The translations under genes and the position numbers were made by a program. Of a stretch of 64,000 bases of DNA, positions 10,041-19,093 are shown in pieces (within the stretch, counting starts at the first letter, position 1; the number at the start of each line of letters is the position of its first letter). Below the pieces are notes generated by a model. It searched no databases. It worked only from the letters and a program-made list of their open reading frames with translations, and was not told where the DNA came from. This DNA comes from Rhodocyclales bacterium (GTDB lineage Bacteria > Pseudomonadota > Gammaproteobacteria > Burkholderiales > Rhodocyclaceae), in the NCBI GenBank assembly GCA_016192435.1, contig JACPUD010000007.1, positions 62,001 through 126,000 of the forward strand, read 5' to 3'.

Positions 10041-12419
10041 CTAGGGGTTATCCCTTAAGCGGTGCAGCACGCTGCAGGGCTGTGGCAGGGGGGCAGCGCA
10101 GTTCGTCGGGTTGTCCGCGTCATCGCGCAGGATCGGTCGGGTGGCGTTCATTACCACCAACAGGCTGCTCGCTGCCATCGCCAGCGCGGCAAACAACGGA
10201 TTCAGGAATCCCGTCATCGCCAGTGGAATCGCAATCGCGTTGTACGCCAGAGCCCAGCCGAGGTTTTGCCGGATGCGGCGCCGGGTGGTGCCGATCAGCT
10301 CGAAGGCGTCGAAAACGCTCTCCAGCCGGTTGCCGGGTATGACAATGTCAGCCGCCTCCGCCGCCAGCGACGTGGGAGAGCCGAAAGCAATGCCGAGATC
10401 AGCTTCGGCCAGCGCCGGCGCGTCATTACTGCCGTCGCCGATCATGGCCACCGTGCCCCTGGCCTTCAGTCGCCGGATCACCGCCGCCTTGGCTTCGGGT
10501 GGAACGCCGGCATGGACTTCATCGACGTGTGCCTGGTAGCCGTTCGGATGCTCCGCACCCGTCAGCAGCACTACCCGGCTGGTATCGCGCAGTCGCTCGA
10601 CAAACTGCTCCCATTCGGGGCGGGACTCGTCGCGAGTGACGATGGCGCCCTGCGCGCAGCCATCCCAACCGACATAGGAAATCACGCTTTCGCCATGTGC
10701 GCCGCTCGCGACCTGCGCCACCAGCGACTCCGGGATAAGCCATCCCAGCGTTGCAAACAGCGTCTTGCTGCCGACCGCCACGCGCCGTCCGCCGACGCTG
10801 GCCAGCGCTCCTCTTCCCGGATGAATCTCGATATCGCTGGCGGTCTTCTGCGTATCCAGCCGCGCGATCGCCCTGGCCACCGGATGCGATGACGACCGCT
10901 CGACCGCCGCCGCGCGGGCGCCGACTTCGGGCGGACCGATCACCTCGACCACGGCCATGTGGCCGGTAGACAGCGTGCCCGTCTTGTCGATCGCGACGAT
11001 GTCGATGCGCGGCGCCTTCTCGAAAAGATCGGCACTTGTGATGATGATGCCCCGTCGCAGCGCCGAACTGATGGCGGCGGCAGTCGTCAAGGGGATTGCC
11101 AGTCCGAAGGTGCAGGGGCAGGTGACGATCAGGGTTGCCAGGCTCGCTAGCAGCGCCCTGTCGACAGGCGCGCCACCGATCATGAAGCTGAGCCCGACGA
11201 GAACAGCCAGAACGAGAACCAAGGGAACAAAAATTCGCGAGATGCGATCGACCCGTCCCTGGATGCCGGCAGTGGAACTCTGTGTGTTCCACAGAACTTG
11301 CGCCAGGTTCGCCATCCGGCTCTCGATGTGCGGGCCAGTTTCGATTTCCAGCTTGCCTTCGAGGAGTACGCTGCCGCCAAGCACTTTCTGCCCCGAACCG
11401 CGCGACACCGGGTACGGTTCCCCGGTCATGAGCGACTCATCGACCGCTCCATTCCCGTCGACGACGGTGCCGTCGACGGGAATGGATTCCCCCTCACGGA
11501 TGAATACACGTTCGTTCGACCCGAGCTGATCGATCGCGCACACCAGATACTTTCCCTCTCTCAACACGCATGCCTGCGGCGACCAGGCCTGCATGATGCT
11601 GTTCAACTCGCGCGTGGCGCGTACCCGCGCGCCGCGCTCAAGGAAGCGGCCGACCGTCACCACCGCGACGAGCGTGCCCACCACCTCGAAATACAAGTCG
11701 AGCGGATCGAGAAACAGCTGCATGACGCTATAGCCGTAGGTCGAGAGGATCGACAAGGCAAGCAGGCTGTCCATGTTCAGTATGCGAGCTCGAATACCGG
11801 TCGATGCTCCGCGCAGTATCGGCAAGCCGACATAGAAAACCAGGATCGAAGTCAAAACGAACAAGGCGATCGGCGTCAAAACGAAGGCCACCCAGCGGAT
11901 CGCTTCGAAATCGGCAGCAACCGCGAAGCCGCCATGAATCGGGTACACGAACAGCACGGTCAGCATCATCACGGCCGACGCCAGGCAAGCCCCGGCCAGT
12001 ACCCGCAGCAGATCCTGTCGCTCGTCGTATTCCGGCGCCATCTCACCACGCAGCCTGGCGCGATAGCCTGACTGGCTCAGGATCGCCGCCAATTCCTGCT
12101 CGCCAACCAGATTGGGGTCGTAGACGATTTTTGCCGTCGACGTGGCGTAGCTGGATACGGCCGCCAGAACGCCGCGGGTCTTCAGCGCGATTTTCTCGAT
12201 GAGGAATTCGCAAGAGGCGCAGTGCATCCCGTCGATCCACAGGTAGGCCTCTTTACCTTGCGGCGGAGGTACCATCTGGTGGGCCACCTCCCCGTCGGCG
12301 GCAAAGATATCATCGCCAAAGCAGCGATACACCTCGCGGCAGCCGTAGCAACAAAAGTCATGTCCATCATCCCGCAGCGACGGCGTGGGCGTGGGCAGGC
12401 CACATAGCTTGCAGTTCAT
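10041..12419 (-). CDS. copper-type P1B ATPase with N-terminal cysteine-rich metal-binding domain
   Basis: This protein of about 792 residues belongs to the CopA2/CcoI(FixI)-type exporters that deliver copper for oxidase assembly. The N-terminus has a cysteine cluster (CKLCGLPTP, FCCYGCREVYRCFG), then an HMA domain with MHCASC. The transmembrane core carries CPC (TLIVTCPCTFGLAIPL), with the phosphorylation motif DKTGTLS, the actuator TGEPYPV and the hinge GDGSNDAPAL. ATG at 12419 has a GAGG at suitable spacing; ATG at 12431 is an alternative. It lies downstream of, and on the same strand as, the two-subunit heme-copper reductase, which fits supply of copper for its CuA site. Confidence 0.9.
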   Translation of the reverse strand: MNCKLCGLPTPTPSLRDDGHDFCCYGCREVYRCFGDDIFAADGEVAHQMVPPPQGKEAYLWIDGMHCASCEFLIEKIALKTRGVLAAVSSYATSTAKIVYDPNLVGEQELAAILSQSGYRARLRGEMAPEYDERQDLLRVLAGACLASAVMMLTVLFVYPIHGGFAVAADFEAIRWVAFVLTPIALFVLTSILVFYVGLPILRGASTGIRARILNMDSLLALSILSTYGYSVMQLFLDPLDLYFEVVGTLVAVVTVGRFLERGARVRATRELNSIMQAWSPQACVLREGKYLVCAIDQLGSNERVFIREGESIPVDGTVVDGNGAVDESLMTGEPYPVSRGSGQKVLGGSVLLEGKLEIETGPHIESRMANLAQVLWNTQSSTAGIQGRVDRISRIFVPLVLVLAVLVGLSFMIGGAPVDRALLASLATLIVTCPCTFGLAIPLTTAAAISSALRRGIIITSADLFEKAPRIDIVAIDKTGTLSTGHMAVVEVIGPPEVGARAAAVERSSSHPVARAIARLDTQKTASDIEIHPGRGALASVGGRRVAVGSKTLFATLGWLIPESLVAQVASGAHGESVISYVGWDGCAQGAIVTRDESRPEWEQFVERLRDTSRVVLLTGAEHPNGYQAHVDEVHAGVPPEAKAAVIRRLKARGTVAMIGDGSNDAPALAEADLGIAFGSPTSLAAEAADIVIPGNRLESVFDAFELIGTTRRRIRQNLGWALAYNAIAIPLAMTGFLNPLFAALAMAASSLLVVMNATRPILRDDADNPTNCAAPLPQPCSVLHRLRDNP

Positions 12420-12551
12420 CGGGATCCTCATGCCATCCGTACATGCGCCAACGCGTTTGCATTGTCGCTAACCCGGATCATAGGCTTGCCTGAAATACAG
12501 AGGGGTGCCCACATACCGCGGACACCCCTCCTTGGGCACGCTGTCGGCGGA

Positions 12552-14084
12552 TTACGCTGCCGCTACCTGCCGACCGACGGGCGAGCTGATGTCGCGAGAT
12601 TTCATGAGACTGTAGGCATAGACAATGAAGGATGCGGCGATGATCAGGCCGAAAATCACCAGCAGGTTTCCGTAAAGCATCCACCCCTCTTGGTTCCACG
12701 CCGCATAGCGCCGCGGCATCCCGGCCGATCCGCCCGCCAGCATCACCAATGCCGCACCAATTCCGCCGATCGAGGCGAGACGTACGAACCATGCGCCGAG
12801 CACAGGATCAAGCTTGCGCCCAGTCATCACCGGATAGTGATGGTAGAACACGCCCATCCACATGAGAGACATCGAAAAGATTACGGTCATGAAATGGCCG
12901 CTTTGCCACATGGTGCCATGCAACACGTAAGCCCAAGCCACATTCGACGTAATGATCGCACTGGCACCGTCAAGAATGTAGAGCGTCCAGCCCATCAGAA
13001 CGGCGATGATGCCGGGTTCGGCCCGCAATCCATGCTGCCAGATCGTTGCAAAGACGGAGAAAATGGTGATCGCCGCACCGATGCCCGTGCCCCAGCTCAT
13101 GATGTTTCCCCAGTAGGAGAGCATTGCCGGCTGGCTGGGATACATCGTGATGAAGTGGTGCAGAAAGGATGTGATCGACGTCAGCAACAGCACCCATAGC
13201 GCGAGGTTGGCAAGTTTGTCGCTAAACAGCTTGCGAGTGCCGTCGGCCAGGTACAGGGGCAGGGTTGCATACATAGCGCTGGTTATCATCAGCGCCATCG
13301 CTTCCATCATGTTATGGGCGAAGATGTAGAAGGCGTACTGAAATACCACTGGCTCCAGAGCCCACGCCACCATGGACGCCGGAACGATGCCGTACAGCAC
13401 CCCCATGACGATGGTGCCGACGACCACCAGCGGCGCTCCCGCGATCAGCAGCGTGAGCGACGCGAGGATCATTCCCAGCATGCCGGGATCGTTAAGCGTA
13501 CGCTCCGAAAGCACAAGATCCTCCCGTTTCTTGCCAAAGAACATCATTTTGATGACCAGAATCGGGTACGCCAAAATCATCGACGCCAAGACGAGATAAA
13601 TACCGGTGAAGCCGAGCACCACTGAACTCATGCTCCACACGCCCATCTTCGCGCCCACTAGAGGCAGTGGATAAAAGACCACGGCACTGACGCTCAGACC
13701 CATCAGAACCGCCACCGTCAACAAGGCGGCTCCCAGATTCATGGTAATGAACGTGAGGGCAGGCAGCCATCCTGTGACGGGTTTGCCGACGCAACCTCCC
13801 GAGCGGTGCAGGCCGACTCCAACCATGAGCTGGAAACCAAAGGGAAATGAGAGTGCTGCACCATGCAGGGTAAGCGTCATGTAGAACCAACTCGTGTCGA
13901 GAGCAAAGAGCTGCGTGGCCGGCATAACAAGGCCGAGCAGGCCGGCGACAGCAAGCCAGACGAACGAGGCCATGATCATCAGCGCCGGCCAGGCGTTGAT
14001 CTCCTCCAGTCCGGTGCTCTTGTCGACACTAAACATCTTGCCGAAGATCGGCGTGTTTTGAACGATTGTGCTGGCGATACTCAT
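12552..14084 (-). CDS. heme-copper reductase catalytic subunit, probable NO reductase (helix-VI Tyr replaced by Glu)
   Basis: This 510-residue integral membrane protein has about 12-14 hydrophobic segments and the heme-copper oxidase core. It shows TLHGAALSF (low-spin heme His), AHNMMEAMAL (metal-B His), FLHHFITMYP (two metal-B His) and HGTMWQSGHFM. Canonical oxidases have HPEVY in helix VI; here the residue four after the histidine is Glu, as in cNOR's HLWVE. The usual HFH pair is HFM, so the distal low-spin heme ligand may be Met. Lack of the cross-linkable tyrosine argues against oxygen reduction. I infer a CuA-containing NO reductase of the B-family-derived type (eNOR and relatives, from memory). 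It pairs with the subunit II gene 28 bases upstream. A GGAGGAG site precedes the ATG. Confidence 0.8.
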   Translation of the reverse strand: MSIASTIVQNTPIFGKMFSVDKSTGLEEINAWPALMIMASFVWLAVAGLLGLVMPATQLFALDTSWFYMTLTLHGAALSFPFGFQLMVGVGLHRSGGCVGKPVTGWLPALTFITMNLGAALLTVAVLMGLSVSAVVFYPLPLVGAKMGVWSMSSVVLGFTGIYLVLASMILAYPILVIKMMFFGKKREDLVLSERTLNDPGMLGMILASLTLLIAGAPLVVVGTIVMGVLYGIVPASMVAWALEPVVFQYAFYIFAHNMMEAMALMITSAMYATLPLYLADGTRKLFSDKLANLALWVLLLTSITSFLHHFITMYPSQPAMLSYWGNIMSWGTGIGAAITIFSVFATIWQHGLRAEPGIIAVLMGWTLYILDGASAIITSNVAWAYVLHGTMWQSGHFMTVIFSMSLMWMGVFYHHYPVMTGRKLDPVLGAWFVRLASIGGIGAALVMLAGGSAGMPRRYAAWNQEGWMLYGNLLVIFGLIIAASFIVYAYSLMKSRDISSPVGRQVAAA

Positions 14085-14112
14085 GATCAGTTCTCCTCCG
14101 TGTCCGCTCGGC

Positions 14113-14676
14113 TTAGTTGCTTTTGACGACAGTCAGTTCATCCGCCATTGCATGGTGCGCGATGCCGCAGTATTCGAGGCAACGCACCTTGTAGGTGCCG
14201 GGATCCTTGAACGTATGAATGACCGTGGTGGACTTGGTGAGGCCGGGCATCATCAACATGGTGAACAGCAACCTGCCATCCGGGTGATACACCGCGAAAC
14301 CGTGCTGGGTGTCAAGGGCTTTGCCGGAGAAGCGAACCGGCTTTCCGGCTTCGATCTGACGGTTCGAAATGTCGTAGGCCCACGACGTTGCCGTCAGACT
14401 GATTTCCTGAAGAGGCTCACCGCTGGTAGAGGCATTTGCGGCGGCAATCAGGGGCATGAATTTCAGGCTGGCAAGGTTCACACCGACAAAGATGACGAAT
14501 GCCGCGCTCAGCCAATATCCCTCAAGCCGTGACAGCTTGCTGCGCGGAGTGGGACTCGGACCGCTGTCAACAACGCTCTTTCGATAAATGACGTAGTAGA
14601 ACATCAGGCCAAACGGGACGACCATGACCAGCATCATCCAGAACGCGCCCCAGCCGGTAAACAGAAAATCCAACAT
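14113..14676 (-). CDS. CuA-containing subunit II of the heme-copper reductase
   Basis: The protein has 187 residues. Two N-terminal membrane helices (about 8-30 and 53-75) are followed by a periplasmic cupredoxin domain. The CuA ligands are complete: HGFAVYHPD supplies the first His, and CLEYCGIAHHAM supplies C-x-E-x-C-x4-H-x2-M. This subunit takes electrons from a soluble donor and passes them to the catalytic subunit encoded just downstream. It is shorter than typical cytochrome c oxidase subunit II. The start is well supported by CTGGAGGAGACGAT before ATG 14676. It heads the minus-strand operon, which may include the copper ATPase. Confidence 0.88.
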   Translation of the reverse strand: MLDFLFTGWGAFWMMLVMVVPFGLMFYYVIYRKSVVDSGPSPTPRSKLSRLEGYWLSAAFVIFVGVNLASLKFMPLIAAANASTSGEPLQEISLTATSWAYDISNRQIEAGKPVRFSGKALDTQHGFAVYHPDGRLLFTMLMMPGLTKSTTVIHTFKDPGTYKVRCLEYCGIAHHAMADELTVVKSN

Positions 14677-14808
14677 ATCGTCTCCTCCAGTGATCGATCG
14701 GTACGGCCGGACCAGCCTGCCGCGCGAAGCTCCTAGGGCGCAGCCGTCGTCCGCCCGGAACCCACTTACTTGTTATGGCCGAACGATAGGCCGGTCGGTT
14801 TGGCTTGG

Positions 14809-14827
14809 CAATTAGGATGTCTACTTA
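14809..14827 (-). promoter_or_regulatory. putative regulator binding site between subunit II and ctaB genes
   Basis: Read on the minus strand this is an A-A-GTA-N2-CATCCTAATTG sequence. It matches the gfa-upstream and kinase-upstream motifs at the CAyCCTrATTG part and at 7 of the 10 preceding positions. It lies 133 bases before the reductase operon and 94 bases before ctaB, so it could serve either. Confidence 0.45.
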
Positions 14828-14920
14828 GTGGTACTGAGGTTGTTCCCGATTGATCGGCGGACCCCTGGGAAGCAGACTGTCTCCACTCATCGCTCATGTT
14901 ATGTCCTTGGAGGAGATGCA

Positions 14921-15817
14921 ATGATTGACACCATTTTTGTCAGTACCGGCACGGGCGAACGGATGCAGCGCTACTTGCGTCTGACCAAACCGCGCGTGAT
15001 ATCGCTCATCGTGTTCTGTGCCGTGATCGGCATGTTCCTCGCCACGCCCGGCGCGGTGCCGATGCAGATACTTGTGTTCGCTACGGTCGGTATCGCATTG
15101 GTGGCGGGAGCGGCGGCGGCAGTGAACTGCCTGATCGAACAGAAAATCGACGCCATCATGGCGCGCACCCGGGGACGCCCGCTGCCGCGCGGCGAAGTGA
15201 ACGCTACCGAGACCTTCATCCTCTCAGCCGTGATCGGCGGCGCCGGCCTGGCCTTACTGCATTCCTTCGTGAATCCGCTGACCATGTGGCTGACGCTGGC
15301 GACTTTCATCGGCTATGCCGTGATCTATACAGTGATTCTGAAGCCGCTCACACCGCAGAACATCGTCATCGGCGGCGCCTCGGGAGCGATGCCTCCGGTG
15401 CTGGGCTGGGCCGCGGTGACGGGGCAAATGCCGGAACAGGCCTGGCTGTTGTTCCTCATCATCTTCGTCTGGACGCCACCGCATTTCTGGTCGCTGGCAC
15501 TCTATCGCGCCGACGAGTACGCAGCCGCCAATCTGCCGATGCTGCCGGTGGTGCATGGGCGCGAATACACTCAGCGTAGTATCTTCGCCTATACGCTCGG
15601 CCTCGCGGTGGTGACGCTGATGCCCTTCTTCATCGGCATGAGCAGCTGGTTCTATCTGGCCGCGGCCGTGGTGCTGAACGCGATGTTTATCACCCACGCC
15701 TGGCAGATCTGGCGCAACTACAGCGACCGCACGGCACAAAGGACCTTCCGCTTTTCGATTCTGTACCTGTCGTTACTGTTCGCGGCGCTGCTGGTCGATC
15801 ACTATCTGCCCTGGTGA
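14921..15817 (+). CDS. ctaB: protoheme IX farnesyltransferase (heme O synthase)
   Basis: This 298-residue UbiA-family membrane prenyltransferase adds farnesyl to heme b to make heme o. Characteristic segments are [10 protein letters not shown] near the N-terminus, [21 protein letters not shown] (in part; the Asp-rich substrate site), and [17 protein letters not shown]. About nine membrane helices are visible. ATG 14921 follows CTTGGAGGAG, so this start is preferred over upstream alternatives. It is divergent from the reductase operon across a shared intergenic region, implying that reductase carries heme o or a rather than only heme b. That last step is inference. Confidence 0.93.
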   Translation: MIDTIFVSTGTGERMQRYLRLTKPRVISLIVFCAVIGMFLATPGAVPMQILVFATVGIALVAGAAAAVNCLIEQKIDAIMARTRGRPLPRGEVNATETFILSAVIGGAGLALLHSFVNPLTMWLTLATFIGYAVIYTVILKPLTPQNIVIGGASGAMPPVLGWAAVTGQMPEQAWLLFLIIFVWTPPHFWSLALYRADEYAAANLPMLPVVHGREYTQRSIFAYTLGLAVVTLMPFFIGMSSWFYLAAAVVLNAMFITHAWQIWRNYSDRTAQRTFRFSILYLSLLFAALLVDHYLPW

Positions 15818-15824
15818 AAACGAC

Positions 15825-15859
15825 AGTCTGACCGGCAAAGCAATGCGCCCGGTCAGACT
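15825..15859. terminator. hairpin between convergent ctaB and response-regulator genes
   Basis: Perfect 11-bp arms at 15825-15835 and 15849-15859 flank a 13-base loop and overlap the stop codon of the response regulator. There is no clear T-run. A bidirectional transcription barrier is plausible, as it sits exactly between two convergent genes. Confidence 0.5.
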
Positions 15860-16466
15860 ATGCCATATGATTCTGCATCGCCATTTTCACCAGATCGGAA
15901 ATCGAACGCGCATGCATTTTGTCCATGACCTTTGCGCGATGGACTTCAACGGTTTTCGCGCTCAGCCCGAGCGAGTTGGCGATGGCCTTGTTGGACATAC
16001 CTTCCACCACCAAGTCCAGCACCTCGCGTTCGCGCGGCGTCAGGCTGACGAACAGGGCGCGTAGCTGCGCACGCTGCGCATCTTTTCCCCGCTGATCGGC
16101 GTCGCGGGCGATGGCTTTCTGAATACGGTCGAGCAGATCCTGGTCGTTAAACGGCTTTTCGACGAAATCGAAGGCTCCAGCCTGGATGGCCCGCACCGCC
16201 ATTTGAACGTCGCCGTGCCCGGTGATGAAGATGATCGGCACATGGATCCGCTGTGCCGCCAGGCGTTCCTGCAAATCGAGGCCGCTCATGCCCGGCATGC
16301 GCACGTCGAGTACCAGGCAGCCCGAATTTGTCGCGTCGTAGCCGTCGAGAAAGGCCTGGGCCGAAGGGAATGTTTCTACCTTGAGACGAACGGATTCGAT
16401 CAGCCAGCGCAAACTGCGCGCGACCGCCTGATCATCGTCAACTATGAAGACTGTCGGCTCGCTCAT
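15858..16466 (-). CDS. FixJ/NarL-type two-component response regulator
   Basis: The 202-residue protein has an N-terminal receiver (VFIVDDDQAV; phosphoacceptor Asp in CLVLDVRMPG at about 56; conserved Lys in VEKPF) and a C-terminal LuxR-type HTH (LTPREREVLDLVVEGMSNKA, then TVEVHRAKVMDKM). Phosphorylated FixJ-type regulators activate promoters by direct DNA binding. The gene overlaps the 3' end of the sensor kinase gene by 29 bases, so the two form one operon. The shared 18-bp motif near this operon, gfa and ctaB is the natural candidate for its binding site. The exact signal is unknown. Confidence 0.9.
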   Translation of the reverse strand: MSEPTVFIVDDDQAVARSLRWLIESVRLKVETFPSAQAFLDGYDATNSGCLVLDVRMPGMSGLDLQERLAAQRIHVPIIFITGHGDVQMAVRAIQAGAFDFVEKPFNDQDLLDRIQKAIARDADQRGKDAQRAQLRALFVSLTPREREVLDLVVEGMSNKAIANSLGLSAKTVEVHRAKVMDKMHARSISDLVKMAMQNHMA

Positions 16467-17766
16467 GTCTGCTTGTTTGCTGCCCGCTAATCTTCAGGGT
16501 AAAGCGCAGGATCGTACCCCCACTCGACCCGGATTCTGCCCGCACCCGGCCACCGTGCGATTCCACGATGGACCGGCTGATGGACAGGCCCATGCCCACA
16601 CCTTCCGGCTTGGTCGTGAAGAACTGGTCAAACACCTGATCGATGACGGATCCGTCGATGCCCGGACCAGAGTCGCCGATCTCGATCTCGACTTCATCGA
16701 TGCCAAACATTCGGGTGCGAATCGTCACCTCGCGTTGCGGCGAGTTGGCCTCCGCCATAGCCTCGACCGCATTGCGCACCAAGTTGCAGATGACCTGCTC
16801 GATCATGATGGAGTCCACCAGCACTTTCGGCAAGTCGTTGCCGAGATGGAGTCGCACAATTGTTCGATGCTGACGGGCCTCAAGCTCGGTGAACTTGACC
16901 ACAGCGCGCACGATCTGATTTACATCGACGGGCTTGAGCTGCAGCTCGCTTTTCCGCACGAAGTCGCGTACATGGCGAAGAATTTCGCCAGCGCGCTCCG
17001 CTTCGTAGCAAACTTCTTCGAGAGGTTCCAGCAGTTCTTCGGACCTCAAGCCACCTGAGCGCAGCCGCCGGATGCAGCCGCGGGCGAAATTTGCGATCGC
17101 CGAAAGCGGCTGATTCAGCTCGTGGGCTATGCCGGTCGCCATCTCGCCCATGGTGGACAGGCGTGCCACACGCGCCAGTTCCGTCTGATGCCGGCGCGCC
17201 TGTTCTTCCGCCTGCTTGTGTTCGGTCATATCGCGTGTAATCCCGAGAAGCGCATAGATTTTGCCTCGGGCATCTCGCAGGGGCGCGGCATGGGTCTCCA
17301 TCCAGGCAATCCGGTTTTTGAGAGTGATCGCACGGAATTCGTAAACTACCGCCTCACCCAAAAATACGCGCCTCATGTTCTCGCGGTAGATATCGACATA
17401 CTCGGGAGCGACGATCGAGTAAATCTTTCTGCCGATAATGTCGGCAGGCTGGTTGGCATCGACGAGTCTGAGGCCTGCCGGATTGATCTCCAGAACGGTT
17501 CCGTCCTCGGCCTGCAATTTGACGCACTCGGGTTCGGACTCGATGATGGTGCGCAGGCGATATTCATTTTCCTTGAGGCGGTCGAGAACGCTCTCGTGGT
17601 TCGATTCCTTATCGAACAATTTCTGCTCCGCCTCGCGCAGACGAGCCATTGCCACGGCCAGACCAATGATGGTGCCCGCCAAAGTACCGCCGAGAACTAC
17701 AAACGCAAGCCACATCAAGTCGCTTCCGGAGATCATTTCGCGCGCATCACTCCATCCATTGTGCAT
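16438..17766 (-). CDS. PAS-domain sensor histidine kinase (FixL-like)
   Basis: This 442-residue protein has one N-terminal membrane helix (about 16-38), a short coiled coil, and a PAS domain (about 65-190, RTIIESEPECVKL...). The HisKA H-box is MATGIAHELNQPLSAI, followed by N-box VRNAVEA, G1 GDSGPGID and G2 GMGLSISRS. The catalytic region resembles the FixL/DctB class that signals to FixJ-like regulators. The absence of a periplasmic loop suggests a cytoplasmic signal such as redox state, oxygen or an aldehyde adduct; I see no clear heme-binding His. It is the first gene of the operon. An 8-bp inverted repeat directly abuts the start. Confidence 0.9.
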   Translation of the reverse strand: MHNGWSDAREMISGSDLMWLAFVVLGGTLAGTIIGLAVAMARLREAEQKLFDKESNHESVLDRLKENEYRLRTIIESEPECVKLQAEDGTVLEINPAGLRLVDANQPADIIGRKIYSIVAPEYVDIYRENMRRVFLGEAVVYEFRAITLKNRIAWMETHAAPLRDARGKIYALLGITRDMTEHKQAEEQARRHQTELARVARLSTMGEMATGIAHELNQPLSAIANFARGCIRRLRSGGLRSEELLEPLEEVCYEAERAGEILRHVRDFVRKSELQLKPVDVNQIVRAVVKFTELEARQHRTIVRLHLGNDLPKVLVDSIMIEQVICNLVRNAVEAMAEANSPQREVTIRTRMFGIDEVEIEIGDSGPGIDGSVIDQVFDQFFTTKPEGVGMGLSISRSIVESHGGRVRAESGSSGGTILRFTLKISGQQTSRHERADSLHS

Positions 17767-17767
17767 T

Positions 17768-17790
17768 GCAACTTTAGCAGGGAAAGTTGC
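17768..17790. repeat. 8-bp inverted repeat in the kinase 5' leader
   Basis: Arms 17768-17775 and 17783-17790 (GCAACTTT/AAAGTTGC) with a 7-base spacer lie immediately upstream of the ATG at 17766. It could sequester the ribosome-binding site (AGGG in the loop region) or be an operator. Confidence 0.5.
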
Positions 17791-17821
17791 AAGGTCAATC
17801 GGTAACAGTCTGCGGGTACAT

Positions 17822-17839
17822 AGGTAATCACCCTAATTG
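17822..17839 (+). promoter_or_regulatory. putative regulator binding site between kinase and DUF938 genes
   Basis: AGGTAATCACCCTAATTG differs from the gfa-upstream copy at only two positions. It is 56 bases before the kinase start and 49 bases before the methyltransferase start, consistent with autoregulation of the two-component operon. Confidence 0.55.
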
Positions 17840-17887
17840 TCAGCATCGATGGTTCGGCTAAATTCCACGGACAAATTGGACCCATGC

Positions 17888-18475
17888 ATGGAAAAACCCG
17901 ACGCACCTTCCTGCGCGCGCAACCGGGAGCCGATCCTGGCGGTGCTGCGCGAACATTTCGCGGATCGTCGCAGTGTGTTCGAAATCGGCAGCGGCACGGG
18001 TCAGCACGCGATTTTCTTTGCCGCCGCACTGCCCTATTTGACCTGGCAGACCTCGGAGCGCTCGGAGAATCTGGCCGGGATTCAGGCATGGCTGGACGAG
18101 GCGGGTCTGCCCAACACACCGGCTCCGCTCCTGCTCGATGTCAACCAGGTCTGGCCGACCGGGCATTTTGATGCAATCTTTGGCGCCAATATCCTGCATA
18201 TCATGCGCTGGGAGGAGGTCGAGCGCATGTTTGCCCACCTGCCCGAAGTCATGGCTGCCGACGCCAAGCTAATTGTTTACGGAGCGTTCAATTACGGCGG
18301 CCGGTTCATCAGCGAAAGCAACGCCGCCTTTGACGCATCGCTAAAGCGAAGATGCTCACACCAAGGCATACGTGATTTCGAGGCGGTAAACGCCCTGGCG
18401 GCTCGTGCTGGACTGAGACTAATCGAAGACCGCCCCATGCTGTCATACAATCGCTGCCTGGTCTGGCGTCGATAG
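17888..18475 (+). CDS. DUF938 SAM-dependent methyltransferase-like protein
   Basis: About 195 residues from ATG 17888 (MEKPDAPSCARNREPIL). A class I methyltransferase fold is indicated by VFEIGSGTGQHAIFFA (SAM-binding motif I) and DAIFGANILHIMRWEEVE (motif IV region). The family (DUF938) has no well-established substrate. An ATG at 17849 would add 13 residues but lies close to the shared regulatory motif, so the later start is preferred. It is divergent from the sensor kinase, sharing the region with the 18-bp motif, which suggests common control with the formaldehyde/reductase genes. Confidence 0.8.
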   Translation: MEKPDAPSCARNREPILAVLREHFADRRSVFEIGSGTGQHAIFFAAALPYLTWQTSERSENLAGIQAWLDEAGLPNTPAPLLLDVNQVWPTGHFDAIFGANILHIMRWEEVERMFAHLPEVMAADAKLIVYGAFNYGGRFISESNAAFDASLKRRCSHQGIRDFEAVNALAARAGLRLIEDRPMLSYNRCLVWRR

Positions 18476-18904
18476 ATCCCTGATTGAGTGCATAGCGACA
18501 GCTCAGATCGATTTGTCGCGCGAAGCTGATGAAGGTCCGGTCCACTCACTTTGCTGCCGCTCAGTTCGACAGTTCTGATTCCCGATTGCTGACATCCGCG
18601 AATGAGTACTCTGGGTCGAATTCCGCCCCGGTGAAAGTGAAAACCTGCCGTTCGGCACGGATTTTCTAGCCAGCGTCAGGTAACCGATACATTGCCGCAT
18701 TCTTGGTCCGGGATACTTCCCGGATGATGGTCACGTCCCGGCCTTCGGCAAACGTGCTCTTTCACGTTCCAGAGACCTGCTCATCATCGTAGGCGATCAT
18801 AATTTCTGCTATTACGTGCCGGGCGACAACCCGTTTCGGGCAGTGAACCCAATCTAAAGGTAGGGTGCTATTTTGCGTCGGTCACCATTGTGTTGGACGA
18901 ATGC
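18476..18904. other. 429-base gene-free stretch
   Basis: No convincing gene, RNA or strong repeat is visible on either strand. It separates the formaldehyde/reductase block from the SOS mutagenesis block and may be a recombination joint. Confidence 0.4.
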
Positions 18905-19093
18905 ATGACCCGAAAATTTCAGTATTCGGTATTTCCGGATGACAGCGTCTTCGCTGCCCGCTGCCTGAATATCGAGATCGCCAGTGACGGGGCGAGCGAA
19001 GCTGCGGCGGTCGCCAACTTGCACGAGGCGCTGGAATTCGATCCTGGATCGTCAGAATTCATCCTGAATAGCGTAACTACGGCAGACACCTGA
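18905..19093 (+). CDS. short HicB-like antitoxin-fold protein, no HicA partner seen
   Basis: This 62-residue ORF ([20 protein letters not shown], then [24 protein letters not shown]) follows the beta-beta-beta-alpha pattern of HicB-type domains. In these, a strand pair ending in ARC.(d/n) is followed by sG.s..eA..nl.eal.f. ATG 18905 is used; GTG 18890 and TTG 18893 lie upstream. Classical HicB proteins neutralise HicA mRNA interferases, but no HicA gene is adjacent. The ORF overlaps the 3' end of umuC on the other strand by 17 bases. It may be a solitary relative or the remains of a pair. Confidence 0.5.
   Translation: MTRKFQYSVFPDDSVFAARCLNIEIASDGASEAAAVANLHEALEFDPGSSEFILNSVTTADT

Noticed and set aside
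10037-10056. Fourth copy of the AGGTAATCAyCCTrATTG motif near the adhC promoter
   Set aside because: Only CACCCTA matches and it lies over the ATPase stop codon; too weak.
12501-12529. Intrinsic terminator after the heme-copper reductase gene
   Set aside because: A 7-bp stem with a 15-base loop and no T-run is too weak to call.
12552-14084. Ordinary cytochrome c oxidase (aa3 or cbb3) subunit I
   Set aside because: The helix-VI HPEVY motif is missing and the residue pattern differs from both; the CuA subunit also excludes cbb3.
18905-19093. Complete HicAB toxin-antitoxin system
   Set aside because: No HicA-like ORF lies on either side.
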